Source: Spizellomyces punctatus DAOM BR117 (lineage: Eukaryota; Chytridiomycota; Chytridiomycetes; Spizellomycetales; Spizellomycetaceae). Taken from it: DNA of 64,000 nucleotides. The notes under the pieces were generated by a model. The model did not search any database. It was not told the origin of the DNA and saw only the letters and a program-made list of their open reading frames with translations. Location of the stretch: assembly GCF_000182565.1 (NCBI RefSeq), contig NW_015971541.1:1479597-1543596 (forward strand), written 5' to 3'. The number at the start of each line of letters is the position of its first letter. The first letter of the stretch is position 1. Both the position numbers and the translations under genes were made by a program. Of this stretch, positions 45,907 through 56,626 are shown in pieces.

Positions 45907-46971
45907 CTATGCAAATCCCGTTTCCTTCATTTTCCTTCTAACCAGGTCTTCGGTAGTCTGTATCTGGTCTTCCAAAGACATGTTTGAACTGTCCACCACA
46001 ACAGCGTCATCGGCCTTCAATAGAGGTCCTACTTCACGGGTCCGATCCGACAAATCTCTAGCCTCAATTTCCTTTAGCACTGTTTCCAGATCTGGAAGAT
46101 CACCCTTGGATTGCTTTCTCTGGAGTTCCTCCAACCGCCGCTTAGCTCTAACAAGTGGATCTGCTTCAAAAAAGATTTTGAGATGGGCTTGTTTAAGGAC
46201 GTTGGTGCCAATGTCTCGGCCGTCCATTACGACGCCGCTGGGGACTTGTGACTCGGGCGACACGTCTTTTGGGGCCAATTCAGCACAAAGGTCACCGAGT
46301 TCTTTTATCTGGTCCTTGAGACTTTGAACCTGTGCGAAATCTCCTTCGGAAGTTGCCGTAAATAGGGCCTTCTCAAGCTCGATCTTTTCCTGGAGGAACA
46401 TTGCGTACTCGGAATCAGCACTCGCCTCCTCGGGTGGGGGCTGCCCTTCCTTTCCTTCAGCAATAGCTCGCTGTTTGGAGCACAGAACCTCTCGTACTGA
46501 GGGTAAAGCTGCTATAGGGGCTACGGCGCGCGTGATCATTGGCAATCGGATCTCATCCGTCACATCGACCCCGTCCAAGTACACGTGCGTTATAGCTGTT
46601 CTGGCGTTATCCAGCTGATCAACGGGAAGTTGGGGTGTACGAAAAGCAAAATTGGTTTGAGAGGCCATATTTGTGATGGTTTGAGCGTCTTTCGTAGGGT
46701 CCAGATTCCACGCCATAGCTTTGAGTGTCAAGCCTCGATACATTGCCCCAGAGTCGATATATGTGAAGCCTAGACGCGACGCCACTGCACGGGCGGTCGT
46801 GCTTTTCCCGGACGCTGCTGGGCCATCTATGGCCACTTGGAAGCTCTTAATTGATGTGGAATAGTATTGGACTCTGGCGACAGGGAACAGGTTGGCGTTG
46901 AAGAGCGGAGATCGGAACCCTAGCACGGAGAGTCTGGGCTTAGGAAGCCAGTTTGCATAAACATGAAGCAT
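45907..46971 (-). CDS. bacterial-type (d)CMP kinase with mitochondrial presequence and internal UVR-like insert
   Basis: Intronless 354-residue protein. Residues 1-43 are a basic, hydroxylated leader ending VARVQYYSTSIKSF, typical of mitochondrial import. The kinase begins FQVAIDGPAASGKSTTARAV (P-loop), GFTYIDSGAMYRG, GVDVTDEIRLPMITRAVAPI, VREVLCSKQRAIAEG and VVMDGRDIGTNVLKQA (bacterial Cmk signature), ARDLSDRTREVGPLLKADDA and VVVDSSNMSLED. Between AIAEGKEG and GVVMDGRDIG a stretch of roughly 75 residues absent from bacterial Cmk is inserted; it contains EKIELEKALFTATSEGDFAQ then VQSLKDQIKEL, which fits the UVR helical-hairpin motif. The usual fungal UMP/CMP kinase is of a different (adenylate-kinase-like) family. 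Likely supplies CDP/dCDP inside mitochondria. Confidence 0.88.
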   Translation of the reverse strand: MLHVYANWLPKPRLSVLGFRSPLFNANLFPVARVQYYSTSIKSFQVAIDGPAASGKSTTARAVASRLGFTYIDSGAMYRGLTLKAMAWNLDPTKDAQTITNMASQTNFAFRTPQLPVDQLDNARTAITHVYLDGVDVTDEIRLPMITRAVAPIAALPSVREVLCSKQRAIAEGKEGQPPPEEASADSEYAMFLQEKIELEKALFTATSEGDFAQVQSLKDQIKELGDLCAELAPKDVSPESQVPSGVVMDGRDIGTNVLKQAHLKIFFEADPLVRAKRRLEELQRKQSKGDLPDLETVLKEIEARDLSDRTREVGPLLKADDAVVVDSSNMSLEDQIQTTEDLVRRKMKETGFA

Positions 46972-47235
46972 AAACAGAGAAAGATGATAAGATGTGAAAA
47001 CGTTATAAAGGCTCTAAAGAAGATGAAAAGATGCTCCTTACCTGCAACATGTTTCAGAGAAGGAGGGAGGATGGCGATGAATGATCTCAAAGGCGACTCG
47101 TGCAGCAATGTCCAAATAAATCGATGATCGGCTTAGTAAGCAATGAGTCAGCAATTTTGTGACTTGAGGTGCCGACACTGGGTCTTGTTTGAATTGTTGG
47201 GTCTTCCTGTGCGATCACCGTAGCGACGGAAGAGA

Positions 47236-49658
47236 ATGACATACCTGGCCAAATTAGCGACCGCTCTCACTGCCAAGCGGCTGCTGGATCATGTCACCGT
47301 CACATTACCTCACCCACCGCCTGTCGCAGAACAGCTTACTACCATTCTCTTGGGAGCACACTGTTGTCCTCGGTGTGTGCTGAGGTTTTTGGGTGTGAGG
47401 GATAGGAACGTCCACGCAAACCTATTAGCGTTAACAAGAGAATGGAGTGGACTGCCTTTTGGCGGGCAGCACGTGAATGGAGAGACCCAGGCAGAGGAGG
47501 TTGGAGTGGAGGGGGAGGCGGAGTCGGAAGACGGCGTGGAAGCAAAGAGACTGAAGCTAGAGATAGAAGACGGAAAAACTGTTGGTGGTTCGTGTCTTCC
47601 TGCTCTATGAGACGTTTTAGAAGAGTGTTACATATTGAAAAGCTGCTACATCTAGTCCCTAACCCAACATCACCCGCAAATCCTGTGATGCAAACCGCAC
47701 TACCAATGCCCTCCAATGATTCAGCACCCCAACGGACCTGTTCTGCGTGTCTAGGACTTTTACAGTGCGACCACCACGACCTTGCTGGAAAGGCCTTTAA
47801 GCTCTTTCAAAGCGAAGGGTACTCGCTCGGCTCCAATAACAAAACCTTTCTCTTGAGCATGCGATTACCTCCGCAGCTTGCAATTCGTCAGAGATCGTTT
47901 GTACTGCTGGTGGAAAAAGAGATGGGGTAGGTTCCTTGTGCATTTCGGGGATGTAGAGGCTGAGGCTTATGCCAATTTCGAAGGGCGGACATGATTGATG
48001 GTTCCGTCTCAGTTGAGGTCAAAGAGATATTGAAGTATTTAATATCGGATGCGTTTGCTGAGACGTCCAGTATAACGTACGATCCAGAGGTACTTCTTAT
48101 GATGTCCCCAACAATAATGTACGAGCTTGTAGGCGAGATTATAACGATCTTTCTAGAGCCCGTTCTCGTTGACTGTGCATTATGATCACCCGCAAACAAA
48201 GAAGGAATATGAATTCATGACCAAAATTCCAGAAGCTGACTTCAAAATTAAGACGTCACGTCAAAAGGTGAGTAATGGGTAGATGCGGTGCGCTCAGGGT
48301 CATTCTTGCTTCTTCTATTTGAGCTCACCGTTTCTGGGATGCCCCTCTCACAAAGGGGCAAATTCTTGTTCATGGCACCTCTTTTGAAAAGATCGCGAAA
48401 TCGGTTGATAAACTCTCGTATACACATTTTGCAGAGTAAGCAATGGAGTGGTGATGCGTGAATCAATCTTAGTGCATGTGAAACGATGCATTGGACTTAC
48501 CGTGATTTTCAAAGTGCGGCGATGTGTCCTCCGCCAATAGTGACAAAGCCTCCTCGATTGGTTGAGCTAGGACTGCAGCATGCTCCCATCTACGTCGCAG
48601 GTAGGCATTTTGATGTAATCAGTAACATGATACGTGTGCTAACTTGACTGCTGTGGAGGTCGCTACCTGAAGCTTCAGCGTCACATTAGCAACTCTCCAT
48701 GGGAAATTGGCGGCAAGCGAATGACCGAGCATTCTGTGGAGGAACTGATTGCGAACAAAGTGGACGCATTTTTCCGTAATGATGGTACAAATGCGGTAAA
48801 TGTGAGCAACATATGCCTGTAAGCTGATCGCACCCTTATGTAGGACACAAATTCTATTCTTCTGGGCGGGAGGATGCCGATGTGCTCATGCTTGGACGGG
48901 GCCGACCATACTATCTGGAGTTGGTCAATCCCCGACGCGTGGAGGCATCTGAGACCGAATTGAAGGCATTGCAGGACACGATCAATAAAGAAGCGAACGG
49001 GATGGTACTGTCAAGGGATATGCAAATTGTGCCGAGGTATGCGAAGAGGTCGATTAGAGCATTTGAATGCATCCACACTAACGGTTCTCAACAGAGAGGA
49101 GACTAAAATCTTAAAAGATGCCGCTAATACAAAGTCAAAGAGTTACTCGTAAGTAATACATGGACACAGTGTTGGGCAAATGTGCAATTGCTAAGGCCGA
49201 TATAACGATCAGAACGCTTGTGAAGCTGGCTTCACCGGTGACGGCCGAAGCTTTGGATAAAGTATCCAAAATAAGGGACCTTGCTATCAAGCAGCAAAAT
49301 CCGACTCGAGTACCACGGTAATTTCATGAGGCGGGCGTGTTTTCTGCAAACACTGATTAACCTCAGCCGCTACTCTCGTAGCCGAGCGGACCTAATGCGA
49401 GATAAGGTCATCGAATCCCTTCGGGTGTACCCAGCTGCCCCAACAACTGTTTCACCGACCGATGAAGTCCGTGTCGACTTGCGCACGAGCGCCGGAACGT
49501 ATGTTAAAGAGTTTGTTCATGGGGATAATGGACGTACGAATCCGAATTTGGCCAGCTTGCTTGGTGTAGAGTGGGCCAAGGTTTTGGAGTTGGATGTGCT
49601 GGAGGTACACTTGGATTGGCCCAAACAGATCGATTCGGAGATAGCACCGTTGATATAG
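47236..49658 (+). CDS. PUS10: tRNA pseudouridine synthase PUS10
   Basis: Archaeal/metazoan-type enzyme that makes pseudouridine 54/55 in tRNA. ATG 47236. N-terminal zinc site LLGAHCCPRCVLRFLGVRDR with a second CxxC (CSACLGLLQCDHH) after an Arg/Glu-rich loop. THUMP-like part: HDLAGKAFKLFQSEGYSLGS and NNKTFLLSMRLPPQLAIRQR. Catalytic domain: RYLKLQRHISNSPWEIGGKR, SSGREDADVLMLGRGRPYYL (GREDxDVxMLGxGRP, catalytic Asp) and ELVNPRR. C-terminal exons VYPAAPTTVSPTDEVRVDLR, TSAGTYVKEFVHGDNGRTNP and NLASLLGVEWAKVLELDVLE. Nine or ten exons with some tiny ones; junctions around 48250-48560 are not fully resolved. Stop TAG at 49656-49658. Confidence 0.9.
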
Positions 49659-49783
49659 ACAGGCAGAACACAAATGTGTAGATTTTCATGTATTTAATAG
49701 CGCGGTTGTAGCAATATCTACCTTCATATAAAAATGCATTTCATCTAGAACGGCAAACCAAACAAAAACCCGATCCCGACAGT

Positions 49784-50554
49784 TCATCCTAAAAGATTTG
49801 ATTTTCCAACTGCATACCCAACGGCAGCGGCCGCAGCAGCGAAGCCAACCAGCCATCCCACTACCTTGTTGTCAATCAACGAAAGGCCCCGACGCGCTAC
49901 AGTACCATGCGTGAATTCCGCCCCATCTCGTACATAATATCTTGCAAACAAGTCGTTTTGAATCCACAACAGCTTTGATAATGCTGCCAACGTCTTTGCC
50001 CTTCCCTCCGGATCTGCCTGCAAGGCCGGGTGTGCATCCAGGGTCTCGATCAAGAACCCATGTAGCCAGGCAAACAGAGCATTGACGTGAATGTATTCAA
50101 CGTTGATTTTTGACTTTTTCGACGGCGTATCAGTATGAATCTTGCCCACCCAATCCAAGTACGTCACGAAAGCCTTGTCGTACGACCCAGTCACCAGTTT
50201 TACGAGATATTTTCCCAAAAAGTCTTTTCTGAATTTGATTTGCTCCGAATCCAAGACAAGATGATCCAAGTCGCTGGCGAGCTGACCCTCAAACCCCTGA
50301 TTCCGCTGCAAAAAGACGCCCTTGGTAATGTCAAACGAAAAGAGACGCTCGTAAACCTTATCCACAATCGTTGGGACAAGAGGAGCGACAAGGGGAGCGG
50401 CTGCCTTGAGAGCAGCGATATCGGTTTCGTTAAAGTTTGCAAATTCCGAGACGTACGTGAAGCGGTAGTACGTGTCAGTGTAAAGACGCGGTCTGTCAAT
50501 GTGTTTGGGAGCCGCGGGCGTAGGAGTTGTTGAAGTCGGATTAAGAGGAGCCAT
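49784..50554 (-). CDS. protoglobin-family heme protein with C-terminal hydrophobic tail
   Basis: Intronless 256-residue protein from 50552-50554. The globin fold of the protoglobin/globin-coupled-sensor type is visible: YYRFTYVSEFANFNETDIAA, VPTIVDKVYERLFSFDITKG, FRKDFLGKYLVKLVTGSYDK, then AFVTYLDWVGKIHTDT, whose His is the expected proximal heme ligand, and a long C-terminal helix pair VNALFAWLHGFLIETLDAHP and SKLLWIQNDLFARYYV. The N-terminal 25 residues are Pro/Thr-rich. Unlike sensor globins there is no attached signalling domain; instead the last 26 residues, KVVGWLVGFAAAAAAVGYAV then GKSNLLG, form a tail-anchor-like membrane helix. Probably gas sensing or NO detoxification at a membrane. 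Confidence 0.85.
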   Translation of the reverse strand: MAPLNPTSTTPTPAAPKHIDRPRLYTDTYYRFTYVSEFANFNETDIAALKAAAPLVAPLVPTIVDKVYERLFSFDITKGVFLQRNQGFEGQLASDLDHLVLDSEQIKFRKDFLGKYLVKLVTGSYDKAFVTYLDWVGKIHTDTPSKKSKINVEYIHVNALFAWLHGFLIETLDAHPALQADPEGRAKTLAALSKLLWIQNDLFARYYVRDGAEFTHGTVARRGLSLIDNKVVGWLVGFAAAAAAVGYAVGKSNLLG

Positions 50555-51114
50555 GTTTTGCGATTATTCGTCAGAAGGGGATGGTGATAATCAGCACGAG
50601 TGTGAGTGAAGAATGCAAAAGTTGGAGGTTGGGGGGGACGGAGAGGAAAGCTCGCCCTTTATATATGTGGCAAAACCCGCCTTGAAAATGATGCGATGCG
50701 TCAAAAGCGACGGATTGAAACTCCGATTGCGTCGCCCATGGGAGTCATCGACTCTCATGGTTACCAGGAATGAGTCACACTCTACGCCAACCCAGGTTAC
50801 TGGAAATTCTAAATATGGAAAATAAACAAGCTGCGTTGTTGCAAGGACGGGATTATCGGATAACATCGGGTGGGAGTGTTATTGTGTGTGTGTGCAAAAA
50901 AAGGAGGTGTGCTAAATGGGTCAAAGGAGGAGAACAGGAGGCCGCATAGACAAACGGAGCGCGCGCCGAGAATTTATGGCACACTATTCACGTCTTTCAA
51001 AGGGGGGACATTTCAACTAAAACTGTTTAATAAATCCTGCATGGACTCGTAAAAGGCAAAAACTTGCCAGCATGGGCTGGTGTTCAGTTCAACAACGAGC
51101 CATAGCACGCTGTA
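50555..51114. other. intergenic region upstream of protoglobin
   Basis: About 560 bp, from the protoglobin start to the SFI1 stop. Contains a TATATATG near 50660 and a (GT)n tract near 50885. No gene called. Confidence 0.4.
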
Positions 51115-54100
51115 TCACATTAATCCCCGTACAAGTAATCCCTCCACCCTCTTAGCCAGGACTTGAATAATTCCTCTGCGCTCATACTCCCCCTCTTCAA
51201 ATTCCTTTATGCGCTTCTTGACAAGATCAATTTGCTCTAGCACGGAACGGCAGTCCTTACCTTGCGCCGTCGCACTGTCAGCTTCCTGTTGGAGGCCTGT
51301 GAGCAAAATGTGGTTTTGAGCGTGCTGAGCCTGGAGGTGACTGTAGTATTGCAATTGGGATTCGATAAGCGTAATTTCCGATGGCTGCTGTTGGATGGAT
51401 GGGTGGGGAGCGCTTGGTCTGGTGGTTTCGGACTGTGCGGGTGGAATGCTCGCACTGTTTGCTGGACGCGATGATAGCAATTGTTCGGATGGCGTGGTAG
51501 CACGCCTTTCGCATGAAAGTGCATGTATCGGTGCGAGTGACCCACTCGTTGGTATTGCGCGAAGCGATGATTGTGACTGGTGCGGTATGGGTGACTGCGG
51601 CGATATCGGTGGAAGATGCATCGACGATGTGAGTTTCGGGACGTGCTCGCTTGTGCTTATAGTCGAATCGCCGACTGCATCACTTCCTACTTGCGCTTCT
51701 GGTACTAGGAGTGTCGCGAAGGTAATGGCACTACCGTTACTGACTGCAGTCGCTATAAAAGGGTCTTCAAGCAAAAACCCAGGCTTTCTCGGTGGCGGTC
51801 TCGGACGCCGTGGAATGGGAGGTTTGGGGATCGGCGGGACAGCTACAGGCAGGTTTTCAGAATTTTGTTTCTTGGGCGGTACCACGGCGGACGGAGCAGG
51901 CGTTGTGCTCCGCAACCGCTCCGGGTATAATTGAATCGGTTGTGCTGGTGGAATAGGTCTTTACGTGCGGGAGAAAAACATTGTAGAAACATTGCATGTA
52001 ACTTCAAATGCAGAGCGCATATAAGTGATTACCTGCTTTGTGGTCCAGGAATAGTGAAAAATGCCTCTTTATCGAGTTCCCGGAAAAGTTCCTTACGATG
52101 GACCGCTACTCGTAGAACCTATCAATGGTTTGCCGACGACAGTGCAAAGAAAGAAATCACTCACTCTCCGACAGTGGTCTGTGGTCCCTTGACGCCAGCA
52201 CCTTAGCCCGCCATTTGAAAGCAAATTTTTGCACCTTGCGCAATGACTCCACGGCTGTTGCAGCTTGATCGTTCAAGGCATTTTCGGTTTGCGTCGTGCG
52301 TATTGCCTCCGCGACCTATAGTCATAGGCCTGAATATTTCCATGTTTGTCTATCATGATGAAGACAGCAAGCCAACCTTGAGCCACTGCACAGCAACTCT
52401 CCGCATCGTCCTCTCCCTCTTCCATCCCATGGCATCCTTGATCCTCTCGTTCAGCTCTCGCTTGGTTCGCACGTACTCTATCCATGCATGGAAGGTCTTG
52501 CGCGTTATTCCCATGCCCCAGAAAATGATGGGTTGGCGAACATTTGATTCGTAAATCGCAGCCCAGTCTGGACGTGAAGAATACCAACATTGAAAGTACC
52601 GACTCAATAGCTTACGGTGCTGGAACGCAGTCGACTTTTTCAGGGATTTCTGGGTGTGATTATGGCATTGGTTCAATGGAAATGTATATCTCCTGATGGA
52701 AACGGTAACATCATACCTTGGTCCAGCGCTGATGAGCACAAAGTCCCTTCCAAGCATACAGTGCCTTGCCCACCAGGGAACGTTCATGAAATCGTGCAGC
52801 TTCGACTTCGAGAGCTCTCTTGTATCTTTCAATGCGAAAACGGAAGATCCACTTTCTCATAGCACATTGCAATTTCACTAAACGTTTCACCGGCTTGTAA
52901 AAAATTTCCAAACCATCTGGCACGATGAGATCCTTACCACGCGATAATGCGGCATGTGCTTCGCCGAGAACCTTTTGTTTAAATGCTCTCTCTTCTGAGC
53001 GCACATCGGCATACTCTTTCCAACCATGAATAATCTGTCATCACTTGTCAAACAGAAGGCCGACAGTTACCATAGCACAAACCAAAATTCTTTACCTTAC
53101 GACATAACCGTTGTTCCCATTTTTGCAACGCATGAGCCAGTTCCAAACGATTTTGGCGCGATTCAATCATTCTCTCACGCCATGTTCGCATAGAGTGTAG
53201 GAGAAGCCTATAAGCCCGCCGATCCGCAAAGTTTGAATATACAGCATGAAAGGCAGAGCGTGCATCCACGGCTGACTGTTTGATAATCTATGAGATTCAT
53301 ATAGTCGGTAGATTTGATTTAATTCTCACCTTCCACGCGAAAATATATTGTCGTTGAGTCTGCCGGTCTGCATGCGCGACGGCCATTCGCCATTTTACTC
53401 GATCTTGGTGTACCTCCTCCAGCTTCTATAAACGAAAATAACAAAGATGATGCTTGAATACGAAAAAAAAAACTCGCGGTAGAACGTGATTTCCATACCT
53501 TACGCCATATTTTCCATACCAGCCTCATCACATTCAGATACCGATGCCGAACGGCCTGCCGCCATCTTGACATTTTATGACTGGATTCATCTGCATACAC
53601 CCACCAAGCATTTATCACTTTACGAGCCACGGCAGAATTCCGATGATATATGGCTAGCGCCTACAAAAGCAACGAGGTTACGGAGTCTAGCGCACAATAC
53701 ACACAGTTGCTAGGAAGCCCTACCTGCTTATTTCGGGCGTCAATTTGCGACCTCGCGTGCCGCCGGAGAACGTTCAGCGCATTTCTCATACACAATGTAT
53801 CGTGGAAGGTCGCGAGCTGCATGCAGCGGTTTTTGTTTGTCACTTATTTTTGAACTGATACGTAACTCATGCCATGCTAACCTTTTTTGTAAGGATATGT
53901 TCACTTTGACGTTCAGTGAGAGCGGTAGTCCACGTAACCCAAAATCGTCGTAGTAGAGTACAGCTGTAATGCTGCGCTGCTGCATCACGTTGACGCTTTT
54001 TCAAAGAAGCTACAATAGCATGGTTTTGAAGCGTTCGAATGGCGTGCCGCAATAGTTGTCGATCACGAAAGTCTTCGGCTTTATGGTATCGCTCCTAAAC

Positions 54101-55922
54101 AGCGCTGTAAGCCTTTATTGCCGTTCACGGATCCGTCTGCCCACCACACCTTTTCAACCCGCCTCTCATTAACGAAGGCTTTCCATTCTGCAAAGGTCAG
54201 CCGTTTCAAACGCCACCGAAAGTGTTCGACACCCGCTTTAACCTCTTCAAGTTCGCGTAGCCGCACATGGGCTGCGTTTAATGTGCGCCAACGATGCCAC
54301 GCACTTCGCAATACCTATTGTGACGCAGGTTAATGGACAATGTCCAAGGCATCAAGTCCGTCTATTTCAACGGCCCAGCTACCCACACAACACCTTACGG
54401 CAATACTGCATGTCTGCACCCTCACTCAGTCGCGGTAGAGCTTTCAAACATCTGAGGCTTCGACGCTAGGTGGATCGGGAATTTCTGTCACAACAGACAG
54501 TAGACAAGAATGCGACGGCATTTCGGCATACCTTTAGCAGGGAATCATAGAACTTTTGCGCCTTTTGCATCGAGAGACGCTGTTCTGCCGCCACCGATTG
54601 GTCTGCAAATACACCACATGCCTGTTAGAAGGCCCACGTACGAACTCACGGCCCCCTTTGACTGCCTACATGTCTGCCAGCCATGGAAGATAACTCGCAG
54701 CATTTTTTCTCGATGGTGGTGCCGAGCAACGTTTTCCAATTCGACCATAGCAAGTCTATGGTAATACTTTAGGTGCCAGAGATGCAGTGCGGATCGCGCC
54801 AGGTGGCGGTTGCTGAAGACTATTGCTCGTTCTGTGCACACAAGAATCAATGAGATGTGTTTCTGTACGCTGTCCAGTTGAACGACACGCACCAATTTCA
54901 CTTTTTCGCATATCCTTCATCTCGATGGCGCTGATCCACCGCTGCATGACGACGCGTAACAGTGTTCGTTGATTGAACTTCAGGGCGAACGCTGCCCTTC
55001 GCGCGGTTTCTCGTCTTGTTGCATAAAGTCTAATCCATTTGCTCATCCATTTTCGAGTAACATTCAACTTCCAAAGAACGTCCGCCGATTGCATTGTGGC
55101 CTTTTTCTGATTGTTGATGTTGTGTTTTTGACGCCAATCCTTCCAAGCCTGCTCCATCTTCTTGTTCGCGTAATGCTTCGTTGCATCCGAATAGCGCAAG
55201 CTTAGCGCATGTTGTAGTTCTCGCTGTTGTCGCCACGTACGAAGCGCCTGGCGCAGCCGAAGGTGGTGACCTGTGGAATAGATACTCGTTAGACGGCAGT
55301 TTAAGCCGCAGATCATGACGAATGTAGCAGTAGGTTGCCCACCAAGAATCGCAGCTTGATCTTTGACAGTGCGATCACCAGTGCGGGTTCTTATGTACGA
55401 CCTCCAACCCCGCCAAGCTCGCAAACTCAGGATATATTTCCAGTGAACATCAGCTTTAACATGATTTCTCCAATCAATGCGTGCCCTCGCAAATGCTTGC
55501 CGCCACCGCCGCAAGGTGGACATCAGTAGAGTGTGGATATAATGACTTTCTGCAAGCTTGCGGTTGCGTCTCCTTCTCACTAGCATTTTCCACTGTTTGA
55601 CGGAGCGCACCGCGAGAGCAAGATCGCGCTCATTCAACATTAGGCCTTCACTTGTCAATTGTTCCAACGGTATCTGTGCAGGGTCGCGATGGGATGCAAC
55701 TGGGAGTCGTGAGGCAGTCTTTGACACGCCCTTCGGACGCTCGTTCGCACGAAATTTCGTTCCTTTCTCGTCTGCATGCCCATCACGAGTAATAGTGGTT
55801 TGAGTCCAGAGGTTGCGTCCCGTCAAACCTTTGTTAAGCAGGCGACCCAGTCCCAAGTGATGCCCAGCTGTGCCGACGGTGTTGCCTTTGAGTTCGTGGC
55901 CGCTGTGGGCCATCATAGTCAT
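51115..55922 (-). CDS. SFI1: SFI1-like centrin-binding repeat protein
   Basis: Long multi-exon gene starting at 55920-55922 (MTMMAHSGHELKGNTVGTAG). From about 55700 down to 52300 it encodes many Trp-containing helical repeats spaced 30-40 residues apart, of the form ALRxWrxxxR: SVKQWKMLVRRRRNRKLAES, TLRRWRQAFARARIDWRNHV, SLRAWRGWRSYIRT, QALRTWRQQRELQHALSLRY, EQAWKDWRQKHNINNQKKAT, VVMQRWISAIEMKDMRKSEI, ARSALHLWHLKYYHRLAMVE and FRWRLKRLTFAEWKAFVNER. These are Sfi1 centrin-binding repeats. The last exon (51115-51915) has a Pro-rich linker (RRPRPPPRKPGFLLEDPFIA) and a C-terminal coiled coil (IESQLQYYSHLQAQHAQNHI, SVLEQIDLVKKRIKEFEEGE) resembling the animal SFI1 C-terminus. About a dozen introns; not all junctions resolved. 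Confidence 0.85.
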
Positions 55923-56127
55923 CCAAATTGCCTTGAAAAAGCGTCCAGGAAAAGCGCGTCGCTTCCCTCCTAGGTGCTTCGGTTCAGCTCGCGGTTTCCT
56001 TCGTTACTTCACTGGGTCCATTGACTCCAGCGAGTTAAGCTCTAGACCGGTTCTTGGCAGGGTGGATGATGCTTGGTGGGCCGCAGTAAAAAATCGCCCC
56101 TCTTTCCCTCAGACGATCTACAACGAA

Positions 56128-56370
56128 ATGTCCCCACAGCCACGACCACAATCTCACACATCCGGCGCGGACGAGGGCGATGACGACGACTACACCAAGC
56201 GCATAAAGAACTCTGGCTGTTTTCGGGAACACGAAGCTCTTCAGGACTGTCACTTTAACAAGAAAGATTGGCGCGCCTGTAAAGCAGAGATGCTAGCTTT
56301 TCGAAAGTGCTATGAGAGGCACCGGAAGCAACAATTGGACGAGGGGAAGGGGAGTACTGGCTGGGGTTGA
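56128..56370 (+). CDS. COA4-like twin-CX9C mitochondrial protein
   Basis: 80-residue protein from ATG 56128: acidic leader SGADEGDDDDYTKRIKNSG, then a CHCH hairpin with CFREHEALQDC (C-x9-C) and CKAEMLAFRKC (C-x9-C) separated by HFNKKDWRA, and a basic tail. The RIKNSGC start and the DWRxC second helix match cytochrome c oxidase assembly factor 4 (Coa4/Cmc3), imported to the intermembrane space by Mia40. The frame is open further upstream to 55870, but this Met is the one directly ahead of the conserved region. Divergent from SFI1, 205 bp. Confidence 0.85.
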   Translation: MSPQPRPQSHTSGADEGDDDDYTKRIKNSGCFREHEALQDCHFNKKDWRACKAEMLAFRKCYERHRKQQLDEGKGSTGWG

Positions 56371-56626
56371 TCAAAATCTGTAATCTATATCGCTTCGTGT
56401 ATATGTCTGTGCTGCGATTTCCTGATACTGATCGAATGGACGACAATTAAGATAAAAATTCGCTAAAATAACTTGCACAAAGAAATCCTCCTAGATTTTC
56501 GCCCTCTCTAGGTTCCCAGCTAACCCAGTAACAGCAACGATATATCCACAGGATCATCAAACGCCATATCCAGGCCCACCATCTCGTAGCTCGACTACGA
56601 CACACGTGCGCGCAGAGTCTTTCCTG

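Noticed and set aside
51395-51934. 179-codon Gly/Cys-rich plus-strand frame.
   Set aside because: Shadow of the Pro-rich last exon of SFI1 on the minus strand.
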